A DNA stretch of 10,848 nucleotides from Clostridium sp. CAG:628 (lineage in GTDB: Bacteria; Bacillota_I; Bacilli_A; RF39; UBA660). The stretch lies in assembly GCA_000438415.1 (NCBI GenBank), contig FR902224.1, positions 1 through 10,848 on the forward strand, given 5' to 3'. A model generated the notes under the pieces. That model made no database searches, was not told the DNA's origin, and saw nothing but the letters and a program-made list of their open reading frames with translations. The position numbers and the translations under genes are program-made. Shown here piece after piece: positions 6,676 to 10,848 of the stretch (position 1 is the first letter of the stretch; each line of letters begins with the position of its first letter).

Positions 6676-6704
6676 ATTATACACAAATTCTGGCGTATTT
6701 TCAA
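6676..6704 (-). promoter_or_regulatory. promoter of the DUF4143 ATPase gene
   Basis: TTGAAA (6699-6704) and TATAAT (6676-6681) lie 17 bases apart on the minus strand, with the ATG 26 bases beyond the -10 box. The tandem repeats at 6720-6815 begin 15 bases upstream of the -35 box. Confidence 0.75.
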
Positions 6705-6719
6705 GGAAAAACAAATATT

Positions 6720-6815
6720 TTTCACGTTTTTCGGCCCACTTTTTTGAAAAATTTCACGTTTTTCGGGGGACTTTTTTAAAAAATTTCACATTTTTCGGCC
6801 CACTTTTACAAAAAA
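6720..6815. repeat. three tandem 32-bp repeats upstream of the ATPase promoter
   Basis: Units start at 6720, 6752 and 6784. Each begins TTTCACG (TTTCACA in the third), continues TTTTTCGG, and ends in a T-run and an A-run. Units 1 and 3 share CGGCCCACTTTT while unit 2 has CGGGGGACTTTT. The repeats lie between the iscU terminator and the ATPase promoter. Their position suggests binding sites for a regulator or an architectural protein, but no function is shown by the sequence. Confidence 0.9.
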
Positions 6816-6841
6816 CTATAAAATCATGTTATTTAACTAAC

Positions 6842-6863
6842 AAAAAAAGCGATTACTCGCCTT
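6842..6863 (-). terminator. terminator of the arsR-iscS-iscU operon, spanning the iscU stop codon
   Basis: On the minus strand AAGGCGA-GTAA-TCGCTTT forms a seven-pair stem (one G-U) with a GNRA-type loop, followed by more T. The TAA in the loop is the stop codon of iscU, so the last codons of the gene form the left arm. Confidence 0.75.
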
Positions 6864-7275
6864 CATGAATATCACTTTTTGGTTTTTCTAATCCTTTAAT
6901 AGTAATACCTTTCTTTTCAGCATAATCCCAAAGTGCAGCATGTATTGCTTCTTCTGCAAGTAAACTACAATGAATTTTTACTGGAGGTAACCCATCAAGT
7001 GCTTCCATAACTGTTCTGTTAGTTATTTCTAATGCTTCATCTATAGTCTTACCTTTTATAAGTTCAGTAGCCATAGAACTAGTCGCAATTGCAGCACCAC
7101 ATCCAAAAGTCTTAAACTTAACATCATTTATAATTCCATTATCATCTATATCTAAATAAATTCTCATAATGTCACCACACTTAGCATTTCCAACTGTTCC
7201 TACACCACTTGCATTTTCTATTTCTCCAACATTTCTTGGATTAGTAAAATGATCCATTACTTTTTCTGAATACAT
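6853..7275 (-). CDS. iscU: Fe-S cluster assembly scaffold IscU (NifU N-terminal type)
   Basis: The 140-residue protein is the scaffold on which IscS-derived sulfur and iron are assembled into clusters. The three ligand cysteines are in their usual contexts: Cys33 in NAKCGD (with Asp35), Cys59 in TFGCGAA, and Cys103 in KIHCSLLAEEAI. LPPVK at 96-100 is the motif bound by the HscA chaperone in Isc systems. The zinc-site insertion typical of SufU proteins, the usual scaffold in many Firmicutes, is absent, so this is the IscU/NifU type. It lacks the C-terminal domains of full NifU. The gene follows iscS by two bases with AAAGGAAG upstream of the ATG, and the operon is led by a metal-sensor gene. 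The hscA, hscB and fdx genes are not in the window. Confidence 0.95.
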   Translation of the reverse strand: MYSEKVMDHFTNPRNVGEIENASGVGTVGNAKCGDIMRIYLDIDDNGIINDVKFKTFGCGAAIATSSMATELIKGKTIDEALEITNRTVMEALDGLPPVKIHCSLLAEEAIHAALWDYAEKKGITIKGLEKPKSDIHEGE

Positions 7276-7277
7276 AA

Positions 7278-8453
7278 TTAATTACTTCCTTTCTTTATAA
7301 AATCTTCATATAGTGGACTCATACTTCTTAAGCCACTTATAACTTCTTTTAACTTATCTACTGTATAATCAATTTCTTCCATAGTATTTTCATGATTCAT
7401 TGTAAGTCTTAAAGAACCATGCGCAATTTCATGTGGAAGTCCTATTGCTAAAAGTACATGACTTGGATCTAAACTACCACTTGTACAAGCACTACCACTT
7501 GAAGCACAAATTCCAAGCGCGTCTAGCTTTAAAAGCATTCCTTCTCCTTCAATAAATTGAAAACTAAAGTTAGCATTCCCTACTAGTCTCTTGTCTCTAC
7601 TTCCATTAAGTCTTACATAAGGAATTTCACTAAGTACTCTATCAATTAAGTGTTCTCTTAAATTAAGAACATACTCGTTATTTTTTTCCATCTCACTAAA
7701 TTTTAACTCAGCTGCCTTAGCAAACCCAATAATACCTGCAGCATTAGTAGTTCCTGCACGTTTACCTTTTTCTTGCATACCACCACTTATTAAAGGTGTA
7801 ATCATAACTCCTTTTCTAACATATAAGAAACCAATTCCCTTAGGTCCTTCTATCTTATGTGCACTAGTACTAAGTAAATCAATGTTCATCTCATTTACAT
7901 CAATAGGAATATTACCATAAGCCTGTACTGCATCAGTATGGAATAAAACTTTATGTTTTTTACAAATATCCCCAATTTCTTTTAAAGGCATAAGTGTACC
8001 AATTTCATTATTAGCAGCCATTATACTAACTAATATAGTGTCTTCCCTAATAGCACTCTCTAACTCATTTAAATCAATTAATCCATCTTCATTTACATTT
8101 AAATAAGTTACTTCAAAACCTAAACTCTCTAAATACTTACAACTTTCTAGTACTGCATGATGTTCTACTTTAGTAGTAATCATGTGTTTACCTTTATTCA
8201 TTCTACTTATCATTATCTTTTTAATAGCCCAGTTGTCACTTTCACTACCTCCACTAGTAAAATATATCTCACTAGCTTCTGCACCTATTGTACCTGCTAT
8301 TAAGCTTCTTGCTTCTTCAACTCTTTTACTAACCATTCTAGATGGACTATATATACTAGATGGATTAGTATAATATTCACTAAAATAAGGTAACATTTCA
8401 TCTAACACTTCACGTCTAACTTTAGTAGTCGCAGCATTATCTAAATATATCAT
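7278..8453 (-). CDS. iscS: cysteine desulfurase IscS/NifS
   Basis: This PLP enzyme converts cysteine to alanine and hands the sulfur to scaffold proteins, here most likely IscU, and possibly to tRNA thiolation enzymes. The 391-residue product starts with the typical MIYLDNAATT. Visible features are TSGGSESDN (66-74) of the PLP phosphate site, His99 in VEHHA, Asp174 in HTDAVQAYG, the Schiff-base Lys200 in SAHKIEGPKG, and the sulfur-accepting Cys323 in SSGSACTSGS on the mobile loop. The longer loop form with SGSACTSGS marks the class I IscS/NifS type. I place the start at 8453 after GAGGAG. An in-frame start at 8519 would add 22 unrelated residues and overlap the arsR gene. It is coupled to arsR (five bases) and to iscU (two bases). 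Confidence 0.96.
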   Translation of the reverse strand: MIYLDNAATTKVRREVLDEMLPYFSEYYTNPSSIYSPSRMVSKRVEEARSLIAGTIGAEASEIYFTSGGSESDNWAIKKIMISRMNKGKHMITTKVEHHAVLESCKYLESLGFEVTYLNVNEDGLIDLNELESAIREDTILVSIMAANNEIGTLMPLKEIGDICKKHKVLFHTDAVQAYGNIPIDVNEMNIDLLSTSAHKIEGPKGIGFLYVRKGVMITPLISGGMQEKGKRAGTTNAAGIIGFAKAAELKFSEMEKNNEYVLNLREHLIDRVLSEIPYVRLNGSRDKRLVGNANFSFQFIEGEGMLLKLDALGICASSGSACTSGSLDPSHVLLAIGLPHEIAHGSLRLTMNHENTMEEIDYTVDKLKEVISGLRSMSPLYEDFIKKGSN

Positions 8454-8457
8454 AAAT

Positions 8458-8739
8458 CTAACTCCTCTCACTAATATGCTCAATACCGTATTTAAGTATA
8501 ATCTTAATATGTTCGTCACTTATACTATACATACTAGTCTGTCCGTCTTTTTCTACCTTAACTAAGTTTAAGTCTCTTAAATACTTTAATTGATGACTAA
8601 TTAAAGACTGACTTTTATTAAGACACAAAGAAATACCACTAACACATTTACTTCCACTTAATAAACTATTAAGTATCATAAGTCTAGTATTATCAGCAAA
8701 CACTTTAAAAAATTCACTTAACTTATCGTAATCTTGCAT
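8458..8739 (-). CDS. ArsR/SmtB-family metal-sensing repressor
   Basis: The 93-residue winged-helix protein has the family layout: an N-terminal helix with FKVFADNTRLMILNSLL (11-27), the recognition region NKSQSLISHQLKYLRDL (41-57), and a beta-wing (60-72). The last helix carries Asp75, His77, His88 and Glu91, in the spacing of the alpha-5 zinc/cobalt site of CzrA and SmtB (Asp-x-His, then His 11 residues on), except that the fourth ligand is Glu rather than His. Cys32 and Cys39 lie near the alpha-3 position but lack the ELCVC motif of arsenic or cadmium sensors. AAAAGGAG precedes the ATG. It heads the operon with iscS and iscU, and a matching operator lies in its promoter, so it probably represses this operon in response to a metal. 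The metal is not certain. Confidence 0.92.
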   Translation of the reverse strand: MQDYDKLSEFFKVFADNTRLMILNSLLSGSKCVSGISLCLNKSQSLISHQLKYLRDLNLVKVEKDGQTSMYSISDEHIKIILKYGIEHISERS

Positions 8740-8751
8740 ACCTTCTCCTTT

Positions 8752-8769
8752 TATGAATAACCATTCATA
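8752..8769. promoter_or_regulatory. ArsR/CzrA-type operator
   Basis: The perfect inverted repeat TATGAAT-(4)-ATTCATA lies just downstream of the -10 box, over the expected transcription start of the arsR-iscS-iscU operon. It fits the TATGAA-n6-TTCATA pattern known for CzrA/SmtB-type regulators, and the gene it precedes encodes such a regulator. Confidence 0.85.
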
Positions 8770-8775
8770 TATCTC

Positions 8776-8804
8776 ATTATAAAACTAGTTATATTCTAAG
8801 TCAA
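8776..8804 (-). promoter_or_regulatory. promoter of the arsR-iscS-iscU operon
   Basis: TTGACT (8799-8804) and TATAAT (8776-8781) are exactly 17 bases apart on the minus strand, close to consensus. This is the strongest promoter-like site in the window. The T-run of the upstream terminator ends immediately before the -35 box. Confidence 0.85.
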
Positions 8805-8805
8805 G

Positions 8806-8830
8806 AAAAAAATAACATAATTAAATGTTA
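8806..8830 (-). terminator. AT-rich terminator of the SGNH/hypothetical pair
   Basis: On the minus strand TAACAT-(6)-ATGTTA is followed by seven T. The stem is only AT-rich and six pairs long, and it includes the stop codon of the gene at 8828-9361. It is probably a modest terminator. Confidence 0.5.
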
Positions 8831-9361
8831 AATTTTAAGTATTTTAATCAAATCATAATTATTAGGTACATCTATATAAGAACTCTTTTCTATTAACTCA
8901 CTTCTTCCTATTTTTTGTGACCAATTACCACATACATTTTCTCTTATAAAATGAAAATCTCTTTCTCCATCAAATACTTTTATTTCACTTAATACAGCTA
9001 CTCTATAACCTAAGTTTTTAATTTCTAAACTATCTAAATCAGATTTTAAATTATCAAGAAGTAATTTTGTATTTTTAGGATACTTTTTATAAGAAAATAT
9101 ACCAGGTATAAAATTAAAATAATTACCAGTTAATCTATAAAAATTCTCATTAAAAAATTGAGGAATACTTAACCTTAAAGCATATGCATAGCAATTAGTA
9201 TACATAGAATTAGTTAAATAATAGTTTATATCACTTTCATAACTAGGAAGACTCTTTATTTGTTTAAGTTTTAAAATTAAATATTTCTTATAAAAGAAAA
9301 GTAACTCATTATAATTAAGTTCTTCATTATTAACAATTTCAAAAATATGTTCAAATTCCAT
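8828..9361 (-). CDS. hypothetical protein with possible Cys-His hydrolase motif
   Basis: I do not recognise this 177-residue protein with certainty. It has no signal peptide or membrane segment. Residues 55-62 (TNCYAYAL, Cys57) near a helix and DFHFIR at 135-140 (Asp135, His137), followed by GNWSQKIGRS (145-154), resemble papain-like or NlpC/P60-like hydrolases. In those, a Cys in an NCxxYA-type motif pairs with a His about 80 residues later. PGIF at 86-89 lies between them, as in relatives I recall. The first 45 residues are a charged helical extension. A strong AAGGAG overlaps the stop of the SGNH hydrolase gene, so the two are co-transcribed, which would fit substrates at the cell surface. 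Without a signal peptide its location is uncertain. Confidence 0.75.
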   Translation of the reverse strand: MEFEHIFEIVNNEELNYNELLFFYKKYLILKLKQIKSLPSYESDINYYLTNSMYTNCYAYALRLSIPQFFNENFYRLTGNYFNFIPGIFSYKKYPKNTKLLLDNLKSDLDSLEIKNLGYRVAVLSEIKVFDGERDFHFIRENVCGNWSQKIGRSELIEKSSYIDVPNNYDLIKILKI

Positions 9362-9372
9362 AAATTCACTCC

Positions 9373-10092
9373 TTATAAACTTTTACTATTTAAATAACTA
9401 GCCATTTGTCTTCCCCATAAATAGAAGAAAAAACGTTTAGGATGAATACCATCATAACCATAAGGTTCTTCTTTTTCTAAAAGAAATCTACTATTTTCTA
9501 AAAAATCTATTTCCATACTTTTACATAATTCCATAAGTTTACTATTAAATTCACTTTGATAAGTAAAAGCACTTTTATTATTAATTGCTTTTTCACTAAC
9601 TGGTAACACTGAATTAATGATAATTATAGTATCAGGCAATACTTCTTTAATATAAGATATACTATTCTTATAAGCATTAATAAACCCTTCTACATCTCCA
9701 TTCCATTTTATAATATCATTAGCACCATAACTAAGAAATAAATACTTAGGATTATATTCTATAACCTTAGGCATATCTTTAACCATATTATCTATTCTTC
9801 TTCCTCTAGTATAAACAACACTCTCACTATAAAGTACTTTATAAGCATCAAGTCCTTCACCCATTGAGTCTCCTAAAGCCATTGCATGATTATTTAAAAA
9901 TATTTCTTTTACCTCTTCATCACTAACTTCTTCTATAGAATACTCAGTAATAAAAGGTTTTTCAGCTTTAACAGGTACTTCTTCTTTAACTTTATCACTA
10001 CTCTTTTTATTTTCAAAACAAACAAAAGAAACGACTACAACAAAAAGAATAAAAACTAAACTTACCACACTATATAAAACTTTCTTATTCAT
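9373..10092 (-). CDS. membrane-anchored SGNH/GDSL-family hydrolase
   Basis: The 239-residue protein begins with a short basic stretch and a hydrophobic segment (about 5-25) that acts as a signal anchor. A Lys/Glu-rich linker (28-46) follows, placing the enzyme outside the membrane. The SGNH blocks are present: ALGDSMGEG (72-80) with the nucleophile Ser76, SYGANDI (121-127) with Gly123 and Asn125, and YDGIHPK (213-219) with Asp214 and His217. Such enzymes are esterases or acyl hydrolases, often removing O-acetyl groups from cell-wall polymers or glycans; the substrate here is unknown. I chose the ATG at 10092 because GGAG lies eight bases upstream. A start at 10110 would put that site inside the gene. 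A promoter candidate lies at 10113-10141. Confidence 0.9.
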   Translation of the reverse strand: MNKKVLYSVVSLVFILFVVVVSFVCFENKKSSDKVKEEVPVKAEKPFITEYSIEEVSDEEVKEIFLNNHAMALGDSMGEGLDAYKVLYSESVVYTRGRRIDNMVKDMPKVIEYNPKYLFLSYGANDIIKWNGDVEGFINAYKNSISYIKEVLPDTIIIINSVLPVSEKAINNKSAFTYQSEFNSKLMELCKSMEIDFLENSRFLLEKEEPYGYDGIHPKRFFFYLWGRQMASYLNSKSL

Positions 10093-10112
10093 CACTTCAT
10101 CTCCGTACAAAG

Positions 10113-10141
10113 ATTATATACTAACCTACTAAAAAAAGCAA
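10113..10141 (-). promoter_or_regulatory. candidate promoter of the SGNH hydrolase gene, overlapping a terminator
   Basis: TATAAT (10113-10118) has TTGCTT (10136-10141) 17 bases upstream on the minus strand. The -35 box is in the right arm of the terminator at 10131-10158. The -10 box is a full match and the -35 box only partial. Confidence 0.5.
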
Positions 10142-10158
10142 GCAATATCTGCTCGCTT
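10131..10158 (-). terminator. strong terminator behind the DGR target gene
   Basis: AAGCGAGCA-GATAT-TGCTTGCTT on the minus strand forms nine pairs (one G-U), followed by five more T. It ends the transcript containing the DGR target gene and its structured 3' segment. Confidence 0.85.
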
Positions 10159-10199
10159 AACAACCATTTAATGAATTTACTCTAAATCAAATTTTCAGC

Positions 10200-10315
10200 T
10201 ACTGGCACTTACGCGCCAGAAATATTAGTCTTTCTAGCACAGGTTAGCCAGTATTCATTTTTTGCTTACCGCCAACTTACGTCGGTGGAGCCGTCACGTA
10301 TGCTTTTCGGACGAT
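10200..10315 (-). other. G+C-rich structured untranslated segment, possible RNA element
   Basis: Between the stop codon of the DGR target gene and the terminator lies about 170 bases without a reading frame. Most of it is clearly richer in G+C than the AT-rich surroundings. On the minus strand it can form CTGGCGC-GTAA-GTGCCAG (10202-10219) and CCGAC-GTAA-GTTGG near 10270-10283, both with GNRA-type loops and sharing CGTAAGT. TACTGGC (10247-10253) can pair instead with GCCAGTA (10200-10206), which excludes the first hairpin. The role is unknown: 3' UTR structure, small RNA, or part of the DGR target site. Confidence 0.5.
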
Positions 10316-10350
10316 ACTTCAAGAGGCACAGTTTAGCAACCACTTGAAGT
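10316..10350. repeat. inverted repeat spanning the stop codon of the DGR target gene
   Basis: ACTTCAAG (10316-10323) and CTTGAAGT (10343-10350) are perfect eight-base arms around 19 bases that include the TAA stop. Two further G-C pairs are possible after one mismatch. DGR target sites in phages are known to need a hairpin or cruciform downstream of the variable region; this one lies about 64 bases after the G+C-rich block. Confidence 0.65.
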
Positions 10351-10848
10351 TTCCACTATTTCGTATGGTGTTTCAGGCGTCCCATTTCCTGTACCATATT
10401 TGATACAAGATTTGAGAGAAATGACCGGACGAACCCCGTTGGGGCTGGAGACGAGGTTGTTGTTCAAGTAGCCAGGGTAGGACGAACCGTTCACGTAGAA
10501 CACGTAAGCGTAGCTGCCATTCCAACGGTTAGGAGACAACAACCACCACCAGGTTGAGCCTGTAGAACTACCATTTGCACTATTATAATAATACCATGTT
10601 GGTGCATTTGTACCATATACTCCACCTGCAAAACTTACTTCGTCTGCTGTCATTAATGCTATTGGATATGTTAGTTTCCCATTTCCAGTACTTGTGTCTA
10701 CTGTGAATTTGTCTTCTGTTGCTGCACAGTCATAACTTGGTGTTTTATTTGTATTTAATCTTGTGTATGCTCCAAAGTTTGTATTATCTGATGTACTTCT
10801 ATCGTTACAATATACTGCTGTTGTACTTAGGTATTTACCATAATTTGT
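10333..10848 (-). CDS. DGR target protein with C-type-lectin-like variable domain (5' end outside the window)
   Basis: The frame is open to the window edge, giving at least 171 residues; the ATG at 10653 lies inside the continuous frame and is not the real start. The visible part runs through KLTYPIALMTADEVSFAGG, a segment I associate with target proteins of gut Firmicutes. It then reaches WWWLLSP, a Tyr/Ser/Asn-rich stretch, and NGVRPVISLK, the usual end of a C-type-lectin-like ligand-binding domain diversified by DGRs. A short tail with cysteines follows. Upstream residues are Thr/Asn-rich, as in surface proteins, and contain scattered Cys. The domain presumably binds a ligand outside the cell. 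Codon use changes sharply inside the variable block: TAC and AAC replace the TAT and AAT common elsewhere. The reverse transcriptase and template repeat must be elsewhere. Confidence 0.85.
   Translation of the reverse strand, partial: TNYGKYLSTTAVYCNDRSTSDNTNFGAYTRLNTNKTPSYDCAATEDKFTVDTSTGNGKLTYPIALMTADEVSFAGGVYGTNAPTWYYYNSANGSSTGSTWWWLLSPNRWNGSYAYVFYVNGSSYPGYLNNNLVSSPNGVRPVISLKSCIKYGTGNGTPETPYEIVETSSGC
10414..10551 (-). other. probable DGR variable region (VR)
   Basis: This block of 46 codons is much richer in G+C than the gene on either side. At the candidate variable positions nearly every codon ends in C: TAC five times, AAC six times, plus AGC, TTC, TCC, GGC and GTC. All of these can be reached from AAC by changing only its two adenines, the signature of adenine-directed mutagenesis from a template with repeated AAC codons. 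The block starts at WWW and ends with the invariant-looking GGGGTTCGTCCGGTCATT at 10420-10437, the place where the initiation-of-mutagenic-homing site is expected. Exact borders need the template. Confidence 0.8.

Noticed and set aside
6720..6815. CRISPR array
   Set aside because: The 32-bp units are directly adjacent with no unique spacers, and there are only three; no cas genes are near.
8182..8373. Open frame of 63 codons on the plus strand
   Set aside because: It lies opposite the highly conserved N-terminal part of iscS, has no ribosome binding site and encodes a low-complexity hydrophobic peptide; it is a shadow frame.
8454..8519. Longer N-terminus for the cysteine desulfurase
   Set aside because: The extra 22 residues match no desulfurase, overlap the arsR gene and lack a ribosome binding site, whereas MIYLDNAAT at 8453 follows GAGGAG.
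10200..10332. DGR template repeat or group II intron domain V in the segment behind the target gene
   Set aside because: The segment shows no similarity to the variable block, and the partial match to GAGCCGTATG-type domain V sequence lacks the required paired right arm.
10333..10653. Complete 106-residue gene starting at the ATG at 10653
   Set aside because: The frame is open upstream to the window edge with protein-like sequence (KLTYPIAL just before the ATG), so the ATG is internal.

Overview
The window looks like a chromosomal segment from a very AT-rich, compact Firmicutes/Bacilli-type bacterium, perhaps one of the gut lineages close to the Mollicutes. Supporting signs are the low G+C, strong AGGTGA/AAGGAG ribosome binding sites, short spacings with ATGA-type overlaps, and TTGACT/TATAAT promoters. 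TGA is used as a true stop (for example at the end of rimM), so this is not a UGA=Trp mycoplasma. Every gene I can support is on the minus strand, so the window reads from right to left.

Right edge (10848 to about 10131): the 3' part of a secreted or surface protein whose start lies outside the window. It ends in a C-type-lectin-like domain containing a G+C-rich block (10414-10551) that has the hallmarks of a diversity-generating retroelement (DGR) variable region. No reverse transcriptase or template repeat is present here. Behind the gene lies a G+C-rich, hairpin-rich untranslated segment that ends in a strong terminator.

10092-8828: a membrane-anchored SGNH/GDSL hydrolase and a protein with a possible Cys/His hydrolase motif, probably co-transcribed. 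8804-6842: a metal-sensor operon with a near-consensus promoter, a CzrA/SmtB-type operator, an ArsR-family repressor, the cysteine desulfurase IscS and the scaffold IscU, closed by a terminator whose loop contains the iscU stop codon. 6815-5346: three 32-bp tandem repeats, a promoter and a DUF4143-type AAA ATPase. 5325-4942: an XRE-type regulator with its own promoter, a palindromic operator inside that promoter, and a terminator.

4912-485: a long hairpin, then a six-gene translation-related operon: YgjP-type metallopeptidase, SpoU/TrmH rRNA or tRNA methyltransferase, rimM, trmD, a small hypothetical protein and a multi-pass membrane protein. The first gene appears to be leaderless. The last gene carries an internal 36-residue tandem duplication, and its 3' end with its terminator has been duplicated downstream as a truncated pseudogene (118-473). 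At the left edge another gene begins (1-35) behind a strong ribosome binding site.

The most interesting items are the isolated DGR variable region with its structured 3' tail, the metal-sensor control of Fe-S assembly genes, the nested duplications at the left end, and the repeated fusion of terminators with the next promoter.
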